Counted from the first letter of the stretch, positions 21,593 to 34,268 are shown. The stretch: 36,662 bases of DNA from Lingula anatina (GCF_001039355.2 NW_019775560.1:127612-164273), one strand, 5' to 3'. Notes: a model not told the origin generated them from the sequence alone. Program-made: numbers and translations.

Positions 21593-23682
21593 CTGAAAAA
21601 AAAATCAGTGGTTGTACTTTCGTACTGTCTTATAAATATAATTGTACAGAATGCTTCAACAAGCCTCTGTTTGGTTTATCATATAAACTATATAAATGTA
21701 TGTATAATCAAATTAATCAAAAGAGAACAGCATATAAGTAAATCTACACCCTTTCACTGTGTGTTTACCTTCTTTGCTCTCCTTTTCCCCAACTGTGGAC
21801 TCCAACTTAGGCTTGGGGTCGTCAGTGTACTTTGCCTCATAATCCACCACTTCTGCTGGGTTATTCGGGTCAACCTTCCCCGTCATGAGCAGCTGACCTG
21901 CCTCTGTCATGTGGCGGATGAACTGGATGACGTTTCCTTCCTCCTTCTCCTTCTCTGCCTTGTCCAGTATCTTGCTGACCAGTTCCTGCTTGGTGTCTTC
22001 GTCCAGTGTCATTACAGCCTGAAACAGGTCAGAGTGTGATCAGCGAGGGCCAGCTCTAATTACTATGTGTGTTTATGGTCAGGAAAGGTCCCTGATCTCT
22101 AGTCACACTTTTGATCTTATCTCTCTTTCTGTTCACATTCTTCCCATAAGTAATTCAATATAATTTGTCTTATAAACATAAACCATCACAACATACAGCT
22201 ATGCTTATCAAAGTGAAAAATTGTGAATGAAACCTTTTTTATGAATAAAAATCCAAAAAATCACCTCATCTTTTTCTTTCTTCTTTTTCTTCTTTCCCAT
22301 CTTCTGTCCATCCCCCTGTCCATCCTCCCCTACCTGCTGGTCAGCCCCACCCACACCCCCACCCGCCTCTGACCCACTACCCTCCTCTGAGTCACTGTCC
22401 TCTACGGACTGGTCATTGTCCTTGGCTGTCTGGCCATCGTCCACTCTTGACCCTTGTCCACTGCTGCCACAGGCATCGCCACCTTCAGCTGGCTGTCCCT
22501 CTGCTTTGGTTCTGTAAATTAAGTAATAGCAGGATTGGGGGAACAGTATAGCAAAACTCATGTTTTACACATAGCAGCGAAAATCTTGTTATTATTTCGC
22601 CATGACTTGTATGTACAGGTATTAACAAAAACTCAGTAATAAGTCTTCTTTGGTAATACGGTTAAAATCATGCAGGTTACTATCGTAGCTTTCATTATAT
22701 TTCCATGGTTTTAATGATTAATATGAGACAAGACTCAGTATAAAAGGTTTCTCACAATTGCATTTCTTACTATAAGGCTATCAATTGTCACAACTCTACA
22801 AGAGTTTATAAGTATGGCAGCACAGCCCTTGCTATCATGACGTGAACCCCGAACTCCCCCTCTCCCCTCCCCTCCCCATGATATTTCTGTTAATCTATGT
22901 ATGGAAACACTCCCCTGCCACTTACTTTTTCCTCTGTTTCTGTCTCTCTTTTTTCTTCTTTTTTCTCAACTTCTGTTCTTCCTTGTAGACTTTCTCAGCC
23001 GCCTCCAGTGTGGCCTTAGAGTTAAACAACAATGTTGTTAAGTGCAGTGCAATACATAATAAAATAGTACACAGCATTACAAAAATAACATACATGATTT
23101 GAAAAGAATTAAGATTGTATCATACAACATTTACTAACAAGCTGTACATTTTCCAAATTTAACTGGAAAAATTTTATCACAAACTTGGAACATTTCTTTC
23201 GAGGTGGTTATTCAGACTTAGTTATTTTTTATACCAAGGCATCACATTCTTTCAGACCATTATATAAATTTAGATTACACACGAACACAAATGTGCTTTT
23301 TCACATGATCTAATTATCAAAATTCATCATGATTTTCCATTATAATTTTAATATAAATGTAACACTACAAAAATGTCTGGTATACCTTTCTCATTTTGAC
23401 TGCTTCATCATCTGGTGAGGCATCCTGCTCCAAATCTTGGCTTTCCACATCTTCATCTTCCAATTCCTTGCTTTCTGAATCCTTTTCAGAGGCTTTCTCC
23501 CTCTCTTCTTCAGCTATTTTCTGCAAGAAAAGTTAGTTAGTGCAAAAAATTTGATACCCTTGGTTTCTCTAAATTCAGGGCACACAAAATTATTCACCAA
23601 AATTAATGGACATAAAAAAAAGTATGGACAAACTGGCACTATTGTGCAAACACACACACACACACAAACAGAAAGACAGAGA

Positions 23683-23731
<49 letters not shown>

Positions 23732-25158
23732 CTATCTGAAAACTGTTTTCCTTCAGGTCTTTCAACTGCTTTTCAGCTCTGTGCCTTCCTCAATCTCTCA
23801 AATCACTCTGCAACACACACACAAACACACGCACTCACATAGCGAGAGAGACACACACTTTTCTTAGATCTTCTCTATTCTTTTAGCTATTTAATTTGCT
23901 ATCCAATTTTGTTCCTTCCTGTCTCTATGAAAACACACACACACACACACACGCATGCACACACACACATGCAAATACCCCTCTCACCCACCCATCCACA
24001 CCCACCTGTTTGCAATCCTCTATCTTGTCCTTCAAGTCTTTCATTTGTTTCTGGTTTTGTTTCTTCCTCAGTCTCTCCCTGGCCTGCTCTCTGCGTGTGG
24101 ACTGCTCCACCCTGTTCAGTAATGCCTTGGGCAAGTCGACAGGCTCCTGCATGTTGTTCTTCATCAGGTCAGAGACGGCTAAATTAACAGGTCAGAAAAA
24201 GCTTAATTAACAGGTCAGATCAGAGATGCTATGGCTACAGACGACTGAATTAACAGGTCAAAAAAAGCTTAACTAACAGGTCAGAGACAGCTAAATTAAT
24301 AATAGGTCAGAAAAATCTTTACTGAAAGGTCAGGGATGCTTAATTAGCAGATCAAGGATTTCTGAATTAACAGGACAAAGACAGCTTAACTGACAGGTCT
24401 GAGTTTAATTAACAGGTCTGAGATATTATGAGATCAATTGTGATTTATTTACTACACATACTTTTTGTATAAGGATACTATACTACACACATTTTGTGGA
24501 TCAGCTTGACTGTATGCCTTATGAGATTTATGGTAAACATATATACTAGTTATGATTTAAATAAATTCATGCACTCTAAAACTGCGAGTTAACTATACAA
24601 TTCGAAAAAACAAACAAATGAATACATATAGTTACAATAACATGCACAAATGCAAGTTAGAATTTGGGGTTAGAAAAATCAGTATCTTTCCACATTAAGC
24701 CTCGATTCCAACACCTGTCATTTCAATATTATGCATTTTTGATTCATAGATCTAACAATCCCCTCAGCCCTGTATCCACGTTCACCATAAGATCTTACCC
24801 TCAGTGAAAGCTTTCTTTCTCTCCGGTGTATTAACAGTCTTATCCTCCGTGTTGAAGGTCATGGTAATATTAACTCCGCCAGACTGCTGCTTCTTTTTCC
24901 TTCCATACTTTTTCTCATCTTCCTCATCTTTACTCGGGCCGGTCTTGAACACAGCCGTGTGCGGTTTCTCCTGGGGAATGTTGAGATCCAGCTGCTGAAG
25001 CTGAGACACCATCTTGTAGTCGAGGTCCCCGCGCAGTCTAAAGGATTCACTGGCTGGTTCCCCGTATTTCTTTTTCATCTCCTCTGGCACCTCAGAGGGC
25101 TTGTACATTTGGAGAGTTTCCTTGTTAAAATATTTGACATGTTTTTCCTGAAAGAAAA

Positions 25159-25209
<51 letters not shown>

Positions 25210-28200
25210 ATGTTCGTTAATATATTAACATTTACTTTGGCAGAAGTCAACATATATTTGAAAGTGCAAATCATCATTAACCATGAAAAGTTAATAATCT
25301 TGAAACTTTTCAAAACATTCAATCTCTAAAAAATCTTACCACTATACAAAATAAATAAATAAATAAATAAAAAAGTAAATCCTTACATTTACAGTTCCAC
25401 TACTAGTAGTCTTCTCCACATTGATTTCCATGACTCCCGTTTCCTTATTCACTTTCTTGCTCAACTTCATCGCACATGGTCCGCTGGGGTCGGGCTCATC
25501 ACTGAATGGATCCTGACCCACAATGACCATGTACGGCTCACCGTTCTCAGGTGTCACAAACAGATCTTTGGCAATGGCATCGAAACGTCTAATTTCCTCT
25601 GGAGTTGGATTGCTCCAGTCCTTTCGGACCGGTGCTTCTCCAATCTGATTGGATGATATAGGCGAGTTCCCGCCTTTGTCATCTTGTTTTGGTAAAGTGG
25701 TGTCATCACCTGAGGAAACACATGGCACTTTATTTTTTTCAGATTCTTGAGCTAATTTTGCCTGTTTCTTTTTTTCCTTTTTTGCCGCTTTACGTTTTGC
25801 AGCTTCTTCTTTCTCGATTTTTTCTTTTTCTTTCATTATCTCCTTTTCCTTAAGTATTTTTTTATTTTTATAATCCTCATATGTTTGCCCATGCTGAATA
25901 CGTTCAAATAAACGTCTCCTTTCTAATTCAGCTGCATTTCGAAGCAACTGTTCTGCTGTGCGCACTTCTGGTTTACCACTTAGACGACTTGCATTAAAAT
26001 CGTATGCAAGAAGATTGTCAACATTTGTTGCAGGTCCAAACTTTCTGTGGACATATTCCCGAAAATAATAGTAATCAGGAAACATTATTCTGTCTCTCCA
26101 GTCCGTGCCCGGTTGTGCTGTGGGGTCGTAAAGAGGATTTTCAGGATCCTTGTAAAATCGCGGATCCCCATGAGCCCAATCTAGCACAAATAAGGGCTTG
26201 TTGTACGCTCCATTAAGCCGTTCCTGTACGTAACATTCTACATCAATGTCATAATCATCAGGAAAAAAGTAACAACTATGCAGCCCATATTTAGGTTTCA
26301 CTGGTACTAATCTTCCATGATCTACCTCCGTTTGAGGTTTTTCTTTTTGTCCAACATATTTATAGTAATTTGATTCACTTTTGGGGGGAGTCCAGTATGT
26401 ATCGTCCATTGGATCTGTCTCGGGAGCGTCCAGCCAGCGCCGCAGACAATGGCAAACAGAACCACCAAATTTGATGTAAAGTGGAAGCAAAAAATAAACC
26501 TGGAAAAAGGTAAGAAAATAAACATTAAATGCATATTTCATGAAGTTGAATTTGATGAAACCGATGGAGCTGGAATGATCAGTTGATCTCTCTAATCTGG
26601 CTTAGAAAAGAAATACACCATCAAACTAAACATTTAAACATGCGTTTAAAGGGATAACAACTGTTCATTTTGGCCAAAAAATGAATTTTCCTGGGGTAAA
26701 CACCAATTTTCTCATATTTACAAATGGTTAATGACTCCATTTCTACATTCAAAGTTAGTACCTGATTTTTTTTTCTAAAAAGTTTTCTAAAAAGAGGTCA
26801 CATGGTCGGATGGCAAGCAATATTTCAGATTTATTGCTATTACTGTCTTCTTTTGTGGTAAAATAGAATCTATTATATTTCTACGAGTTGTTTAAAATGT
26901 ATTTATTGTGAAATATACATATCTCATATGAAGAGTTGTTATGTCTTTTAAATGCTTGGTGAAATTAAACAGCATGATTTTGGATGGTAAGACAGAAGCT
27001 GGAAATGTCTTGGTGGGCTTATGACCAAGGGTCTGGGGTCCGCTTAGGATTGGTAAAACACCCAGAAAAAATTGGATTTCTGATTTAATAGGGGAAAAAT
27101 CATGTCTGAATATCACATTTATCGCACAATAAACTTTAACAACCACATCACAATACAATCTCAACACACAAAACAAGTCCTTGGTTGTAATATCAGACAT
27201 CATCATGTAATATAAGACACTGCAAACTGACTACACTGAGAAAGTGCTCTGAATTCTGAATAACATACTACTCTTTTTCATTTATGAATAAAAAAGAAAA
27301 ATGTCATCTAACAGAGAAGGCACTTACCTTTACATAGGAGGTTTTATCCCCAGGAGAACCAAAGAGTCTCCGAAAAACATCCCTGAAATAAGAAGTACAA
27401 TATATCCTCATCAGAATTAAGGAACAAAAACTAAATGTGAAACTAATTTCTCAGTGCTTATTCTATTCTTTAAAATTTTAAAATTGGCCTATCTGGTAAA
27501 AGACTTTAAAGTCAAGTGTTATTTATCATCATCATCATCATGAAGGACAGCAAAGAAGATCACCCCCATTACATAGTCAGTGACATTAAATGTTTTTGGT
27601 GAACATCTAATATATTATTCATTTATTTATTTATTTATCTACTTCTGGCCAGCTGGATCAGACATGCCTGATCACAAGAACTAATTCACATGGCAATAAA
27701 GTGTTCCAATTACCTTGTATCCTTGTTGTAAAATGGATCCTTGGCTGAAAGATAGAGGGGATAAAACTTAAAATGAAGGAGAGAGCTAGTATAATTATAA
27801 AAAAAACTTTATAATATAAGACAATATATATATCCAGTAAATAGTGTATAATAAGAATGTCAGGGTTCTTTATTTACAATTAAATAGTCTACCTTAGGTA
27901 ACTAATAATACCTCTTTGTAGTCATCTTTTCATCGTTCAATGATAATAATAGACATAGGCTTCACAGAGGATACCGAAAATTTCAACCACCCCCAGTTTA
28001 AGCAATAAATCAGTCCTGAAAGGGAATGCCTTCTGTTTCAAGTGAAACTTAATGAAAAGTTTTCTTCATCTCTATTTACTATTCCGAACAATCAAAGAGT
28101 GTCATCACAATAATGAGAATTACAAAAATTCCTCCATACTAAAATCTGATTCATCAAAAACAGACAAGAAGAGACTTACCGTATGATTTAGATTCTAAGA

Positions 28201-28876
28201 ACTGCAGTGAATGCCTGTGCTGTGCCACCACCACCACATCTAAAACTAGATTTCTCGCCATGTTGGCTTTTCCTGAAATAGGAAGTTAATAAAATCTACA
28301 TACAATAGCTCATTTAGTATATTAAAAAAAAAAAAAGTTTCCATTTTGGCCTTCCCTTTTATATATAAGTCAATAACATTTAAATCGATGTAAAAATATT
28401 CCTATTCCAAACATAAAAAGCATACTATTACCTACTAGTATTTGGCCAGTGTCATACTGCCTAAATAATAGTAGAGTAAAAGTACCTTGTTGTAAACTTT
28501 TGACTGGGGTAATCCCCTGATTTGAAGCTGCCAAGAAACACCTCACCTTCACAATAGTGTTCTGTGATGTACCGAAAGGCCTCTTCTATAAATTCATGGT
28601 AGTTATCTTGTTTGCCTGGAAACTCCTTTATTACTCCATAATGTACAGAAAATGACTGGAACGTGATCACAAAGCGAAGCCAAAATTTTTTACCCTGAAG
28701 TGAAAGTACATTCTACAGTCAAAACAAGAAGTTAACTTTAAAACAGGAAGTTACAATTCAACAGAAAAAAATTAGCATTAGTTGGTTGAAATATTTCACC
28801 CTAAAGTGAAAGTACATTCTACAATCAAAACAAGAAGTTAATATTTAAAACAGGAAGTTACAATTCAAGAGANAAA

Positions 28877-28911
<35 letters not shown>

Positions 28912-29053
28912 ATGTTCGTTAATATATTAACATTTACTTTGGCAGAAGTCAATACATATTTGAAAGTGCAAATCATCATTAACCATGAAAAGTTAATAAT
29001 CTTGAAACTTTTCAAAACATTCAATCTCTAAAAAATCTTACCACTATACAAAA

Positions 29054-29104
<51 letters not shown>

Positions 29105-32100
29105 AAAAGTAAATCCTTACATTTACAGTTCCACTACTAGTAGTCTTCTCCACATTGATTTCCATGACTCCCGTTTCCTTATTCACTTTCTTGCTCAACT
29201 TCATCGCACATGGTCCGCTGGGGTCGGGCTCATCACTGAATGGATCCTGACCCACAATGACCATGTACGGCTCACCGTTCTCAGGTGTCACAAACAGATC
29301 TTTGGCAATGGCATCGAAACGTCTAATTTCCTCTGGAGTTGGATTGCTCCAGTCCTTTCGGACCGGTGCTTCTCCAATCTGATTGGATGATATAGGTGAG
29401 TTCCCGCCTTTGTCATCTTGTTTTGGTAAAGTGGTGTCATCACCTGAGGAAACACATGGTACTTTATTTTTTTCAGATTCTTGAGCTAATTTTGCCTGTT
29501 TCTTTTTTTCCTTTTTTGCCGCTTTACGTTTTGCAGCTTCTTCTTTCTTGATTTTTTCTTTTTCTTTCATTCTCTCCTTTTCCTTAAGTATTTTTTGATT
29601 TTTATAATCCTCATATGTTTGCCCATGCTGAATACATTCAAATAAACGTCTCCTTTCTAATTCAGCTGCATTTCGAAGCAACTGTTCTGCTGTGCGCATT
29701 TCTGGGTTACCACTTAGACGACTTGCATTAAAATCGTATGCAAGAAGATTGTCAACATTTGTTGCAGGTCCAAACTTTCTGTGGACATATTCCCGAAAAT
29801 AATAGTAATCAGGAAACATTATTCTGTCTCTCCAGTCCGTGCCCCGTTGTGCTGCGGGGTCATAAAGAGGATTTTCAGGATCCTTGTAAAATCGCGGATC
29901 CCCATGAGCCCAATCTAGCACAAATAAGGGCTTGTTGTACGCTCCATTAAGGCGTTCCTGTACGTAACATTCTACATCAATGTCATAATCATCAGGAAAA
30001 AAGTAACAACTATGCAGCCCATATTTAGGTTTCACTGGTACTAATCTTCCATGATCTACCTCCGTTTGAGGTTTTTCTTTATGTCCAACATATTTAAAGT
30101 AATTTGATTCACTTTTTGGGGGAGTCCAGTATGTATCGTCCATTGGATCTGTCTCGGGAGCGTCGAGCCAGCGCCGCAGACAATGGCAAACAGAACCACC
30201 AAATTTGATGTAGAGTGGAAGCAAAAAATAAACCTGGAAAAAGGTAAGAAAATAAACAAAAATGCATACTTCATCAATTCATGAAGTTGAATTTGATGAA
30301 ACTGATGGAGCTGGAATGATCAGTTGATCTCTCTAACCTGGCTTAGCAAAGAAATACACCATCAAAGTAAACATTTAAACATGCGTTTAAAGGGATAACA
30401 ACTGTTCATTTTGGAAAAAAAAAAAGAATTTTCCTGGGGTAAACAGCAATTTTCTCATATTTACAACCGGTTAATGACTCCAATTCCACATTCAAAGTTA
30501 CTAGTAGTACCTGTTTTTTTTTTTTTAAGTTTTCTAAAAAGAGTAAAGCTTTCCATGGAGGTCACATGGCAAGCAATATTTCAGATTTATTGCTATCACT
30601 GCCATTTTTGTGGTAAAATAGAAAATATTATATTTCTACGAGTTGTTTTAAATGTATTTATTGTGAAATATACATATCTCATATGAAGAGTTGTTATGTC
30701 TTTTAAATGCTTGGTGAAATTAAACAGCATGATTTTGGATGGTAAGACAGAAGCTGGAAATGTCTTGGTGGGCTTATGACCAAGGGTCTGGGGTCCGCTT
30801 AGGATTGGTAAACCACCCAGAAAAAATTGGATTTCTGACTTGATAAGGGAAAAATCATGTCTGAATATCACATAATAAAATTGAACAACCACGTCACAAT
30901 ACAATCTCAATATACAAAACAAGTATTTGGTTTTAATATCAGACATCATCATGTAATATCAGACACTGCAAACTGACTAAACTGAGAAAATGCTCTGAAT
31001 TCTGAATAACATGCTACTCTTTTTCATTTATGAATAAAAAAGAAAAATGTCCATCTAACAGAGAAGGCACTTACCTTTACATAGGAGGTTTTATCACCAG
31101 GAGAACCAAAGAGTCTCCGAAAAACATCCCTGAAATAGGAAGTACAATATATCCTCATCAGAATTAATGAACAAAAACTAAATGTGAAACTAATTTCTCG
31201 GTGCTTATTCTATTCTTTAAAATTTTTAAATTGGCCTATCTGGTAAAAGACTTTAAAGTCAAGTGTTATTTATCATCATCATCATCATGAAGGACAGCAA
31301 AGAAGATCACCCCCATTACACAGTCAGTGACATTAAATGTTTTTGGTGAATATCTAATACATTATTCATTTATTTATCTACTTCAGGCCAGCTGGATCAG
31401 ACATGCCTGATCACAAGAACTAATACACATGGCAATAAAGTGTTCCAATTACCTTGTATCCTTGTTGTAAAATGGATCCTTGGCTGAAAGATAGAGGGGA
31501 TACAACTTAAAATGAAGGAGAGAGCTAGTATAATTATAAGAAAACTTTATAATATAAGACAATATATATATCCAGTAAATAGTGTATAATAAGAATGCCA
31601 GGGTTCTTTACTTACCATTAAATAGTCTACCTTAGGTAACTAATAATACCTCTATGTAGTCATCTTTTCAGCGTTCAATGATAATAATAGACAAAGGCTT
31701 CACAGAAGATATAAAACATTTTAACAACCCCCAGTATAAAGCAAAAAATCAGTCTTGAAAGGGAATGCCTTCTGTTTCAAGTGAAACTTAACGAGAACAG
31801 TTTTCTTCATCTCTTAAGTCCATTTACTATTCCGAACAATCAAAGAGTGTCACCACCTTAATAATCTAAAGACTCTCCAATACTAAAATATGATTCATTA
31901 AAAACAGACAAGACAGGACTTACCATATGACTTAGATTCTAAGAACTGCAGTGAATGCCTGTGCTGTGCCACCACCACCACATCTAAAACTAGATTTCTC
32001 GCCATGTTGGCTTTTCCTGAAATAGGAAGTTAATAAAATCTACATACAATAGCTCATTTAGTATATTTAAAAAAAAAAAAAAGTTTCCATTTCGGCCTTC

Positions 32101-34268
32101 CCTTTTATAATTATATATAAGTCAATAACATTTAAATCGATGTAAAAATATTCCTATTCTAAACATAAAAAGCATACTATTACCTATTTGGCCAGGATCA
32201 TACTGCCTAAATAATAGTTAGAGTAAAAGTACCTTGTTGTAAACTTTTAAATGGGGTAATCCCCCGATTTGAAGCTGCCGAGAAACCACTCACCTTCACA
32301 ATAGTGTTCTGTGATGTACCGAAAGGCCTCTTCTATAAATTCATGATAGTTATCTTGTTTGCCTGGAAACTCTTTTATCACTCCATAATGTACAGAAAAT
32401 GATTGGAACGTGATCACAAAGCGAAGCCAAAATTTTTTACCCTGAAGTGAAAGTACATTCTACAGTCAAAACAAGAAGTTAACACTTAAAACAGGAAGTT
32501 ACATTTCACTTTTATAATCAGCTAACATTACCAAAATAGAGCAGTTAGCACAAGCACTACTTTTCCAAACACCTAAGAAAACTTGAAACCCATTTTAACT
32601 GAAATGAAACTTGATAATAATACAAGAGTCTTGCCTGATCAATCCACATCCGCCTGAAAGCCTCCTTATGTTTCTGGAAGAATTCGTACTCGTTGGGAGA
32701 TATATCATTGTCAAACAGGGAGAAATCATTGTCCTTCAACTTTATCTTCCTCATGATTGTAATCTGGTATGATGTGGTACAACCTGGTACGGTATGGTAC
32801 AACCTGGTATGATGTGGTACAACCCCGAACTTGGTTCAACCTGCTACACCTCTGTTTAACCTGATACAATGCCCAATGGTTCAACTTGGTATGATATGGT
32901 ACAACCTGGTACAGTGTGGTACAACCTGGTATGATATGGTACACTGTGGTATTCAAGACAACACCTTTTGTTCAAAGGGCAAAGCAAAGACAAGTTATTT
33001 TACAGTATCAGTTTTTATCCCAAGCAACTATGACCTCTTGGATAAGTAATTTAAACTTGCAGCTGAATCCGATACAGAAATTCCTGTGTACCTCCACTGT
33101 AATGTGGGAATAGGTGAATTTTTTATATCCCTTGAAAATCGTCTCAGCACCCCACAAGTGAAGCAATCCACAAAAGGCAACTGTACACCAGTTGTATCAC
33201 AATGGTGATCTCACTCACAGCTGTAGACTACAAGAAGGGAAGGTTTCTTGTCACAAAATGATTCAGGAGAATCTAATATTCCACCTCAGTTAAGATGCTC
33301 ACACTAAACTGTCTGTAAGATCGCTGTCTCTATCCCTGTACTAGTACCTACAACAGATCAAATGAGAGCATTAAAATTACAACCTTTGAAAAACATGTTT
33401 CAAGCAACAATTATTACTTACTTGTTAGTTCAAATATAACACCTACTGGTATAGTCTGACAAAAATTTTCAAAAGTTATTTAATTAAAATGTCTAGATCT
33501 ATACATATCCAAATTATACTTCAAGAATGTCAAAAACTTGCAGGGTTTTCTCTATTTTAACTAGTGTCACCAAAGGCAAGCCTTTGTTCACAATGACGTC
33601 ATATCTAAATACCAATACAGTGCAAATAGAGTGAAGCACACCTGCCAATGTGCTTTAAATAGATAGACTGGCAGGTATGTCTATGACTGACCTCGATTTG
33701 TCTTGCAAGATCGGCTCAAGTGATATAGTAATTCAATAATTTCTTATCTTATCCAAAGCTCTCACGTGGTTATTTCTGTACGTGTAGTTCTGCATGTGGA
33801 ATTATTTCAGTTCACAGACATCAGTCCGTTTAAAATTAAAAGACTCGTGAAACTAAAACAATTGTGAAAATTAATATCAAATATTGATCTTCGCGTCTAA
33901 ACAGAAACGGGAAGCAGAAAGGGATCTACGCATTCTTTACGACAAAGGCGTTTCAATGCGCATGGCCTTTTTTTCTTTAGAAATATTCTATAACAAATAA
34001 ATGTAAAAGTAAAAGTGGCGAGCTGAAAAGTTATTCTGAGACTATAACTCAGTGTATACGTTATAAAAATGAATGACATCGAACAATTTCCACTGAATTT
34101 CCGATTCATAACACCCATTTTATTTTAAAGCCCTGAAAATCACTTTCTGGGTCAAAAAACATGCTCAATGCCAATGAATTTAGCAAATTAATATCGGCTA
34201 TTTCATGCCACATAATACTTTACACATTATCAAAGAGGCCTTACCTGATGCAACGCTTCAGTCGCCAT
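20692..34268 (-). CDS. Large protein of unknown function ending in a MYND-type zinc finger, with a duplicated exon block
   Basis: Sixteen distinct exons plus a second copy of five of them join in frame on the minus strand: 34268-34245 (MATEALHQ), 32763-32635, block B (32441-32294, 32016-31924, 31483-31453, 31129-31075, 30233-29121), block A (28694-28547, 28272-28180, 27744-27714, 27382-27328, 26499-25387), then 25147-24799, 24178-24006, 23520-23386, 23014-22926, 22511-22265, 22018-21769, 21592-21403, 20982-20927 and 20747-20692. The product is 1525 aa with both blocks, 1045 aa with one. Each block has a globular part rich in aromatic residues (SCYFFPDDYDIDVECYVQER) and then a charged helix (EKEKIEKEEAAKRKAAKKEK). 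The middle is Lys/Glu-rich and probably disordered. The last 55 residues form a MYND finger: CASC, CQKC, YYCGREC, then HKVEH. MYND fingers usually bind proline-rich partners. I do not recognise the family. The first intron acceptor lies in a minisatellite and is uncertain. Confidence 0.75.
21290..21350. repeat. Perfect 18-bp inverted repeat
   Basis: ATAGATGAAAATTATCAA at 21290-21307 is the exact reverse complement of 21333-21350, with a 25-base loop. It lies in an intron of the MYND gene. It may be a decayed MITE; nothing else supports a function. Confidence 0.8.
23651..23974. repeat. Three (CA)n microsatellite tracts in one intron
   Basis: CA repeats occur at about 23651-23729 (interrupted), 23813-23830 and 23933-23974. 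All lie in the intron between the exons 24178-24006 and 23520-23386 of the MYND gene. The last ends about 30 bases from the donor site of the upstream exon. Confidence 0.9.
24166..24425. repeat. Degenerate minisatellite overlapping a splice acceptor
   Basis: About ten irregular copies of a 22-30 bp unit related to ACAGGTCAGAGACAGCTTAA run from inside the exon start at 24178 into the intron. The unit contains the minus-strand acceptor and first exon bases. A close second copy of the acceptor (TTAATTTAG) lies at about 24300-24292. Confidence 0.8.
25156..25211. repeat. (AAAT)n microsatellite
   Basis: About 14 AAAT units end just upstream (minus-strand sense) of the acceptor of exon 25147-24799, so the T-rich strand supplies much of that acceptor's pyrimidine tract. 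Related tracts are at 25348-25372, 28874-28913 and 29050-29106. Confidence 0.95.
28693..28872. repeat. Local 73-bp direct repeat beside the block A first acceptor
   Basis: The segment starting CCCTGAAGTGAAAGTACATT (28693-28765) recurs with few changes at 28799-28872, ending at the N. Copy B has only one such unit. The second unit carries a decayed copy of the splice acceptor region. Confidence 0.8.
28873..28873. other. Ambiguous base (N) at the duplication junction
   Basis: The single N lies between the end of copy A and the (AAAT)n that opens copy B. Such a base at exactly this point is a possible sign of a join made during assembly. Confidence 0.95.
28874..32502. repeat. Tandem segmental duplication, copy B (exon block of the MYND gene)
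   Basis: Copy B holds exons 32441-32294, 32016-31924, 31483-31453, 31129-31075 and 30233-29121, each the same length as its partner in copy A. By hand comparison the 1113-bp exon differs at about 17 sites, around 1.5 percent, and roughly ten of these change an amino acid. Introns differ more, mainly by indels. Similarity ends at AAAACAGGAAGTTAC near 32502. Confidence 0.93.
29050..29106. repeat. (AAAT)n microsatellite in copy B
   Basis: About 13 units lie some 15 bases past the donor of exon 30233-29121; the matching tract in copy A (25348-25372) has only about five. Confidence 0.95.
32764..32955. repeat. Minisatellite, about 20-bp unit (TGGTACAACCTGGTATGATG)
   Basis: Ten or so imperfect units of a 10/20-bp sequence run directly upstream of the second coding exon of the MYND gene. 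On the minus strand each unit can end in ACCAG, so the array offers several candidate splice acceptors. The most degenerate part is at about 32820-32885. Confidence 0.85.
32956..34244. other. First intron of the MYND gene; no other gene seen
   Basis: The stretch lies between the predicted first coding exon (34268-34245) and the minisatellite. I see no exon, repeat family or RNA gene that I can support in it. Confidence 0.45.

Larger units (their letters stand above)
25150..28872. repeat. Tandem segmental duplication, copy A (exon block of the MYND gene)
   Basis: This block matches 28874-32502 nearly base for base, introns included. It starts in an (AAAT)n tract (25156-25211) followed by TGTTCGTTAATATATTAACA, the same order as the start of copy B. 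It holds exons 28694-28547, 28272-28180, 27744-27714, 27382-27328 and 26499-25387. Relative to B it has a shorter (AAAT)n near 25348-25372 and several small intron indels. Confidence 0.93.

Noticed and set aside
21608-22039. 143-codon plus-strand frame
   Set aside because: It is antisense to a well-supported exon of the MYND gene (22018-21769).
23514-24210. Several frames rich in His-Thr or Cys-Val repeats
   Set aside because: They are translations of (CA)n microsatellites, not genes.
23651-24425. CRISPR-like array of short repeats
   Set aside because: Units are irregular, without constant spacers, and the sequence is eukaryotic; they are microsatellite and minisatellite DNA.
26892-30952. 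Paired open frames of about 104 and 118 codons in introns of the two blocks
   Set aside because: They repeat only because the introns are duplicated, differ by indels between copies, and have no motif.
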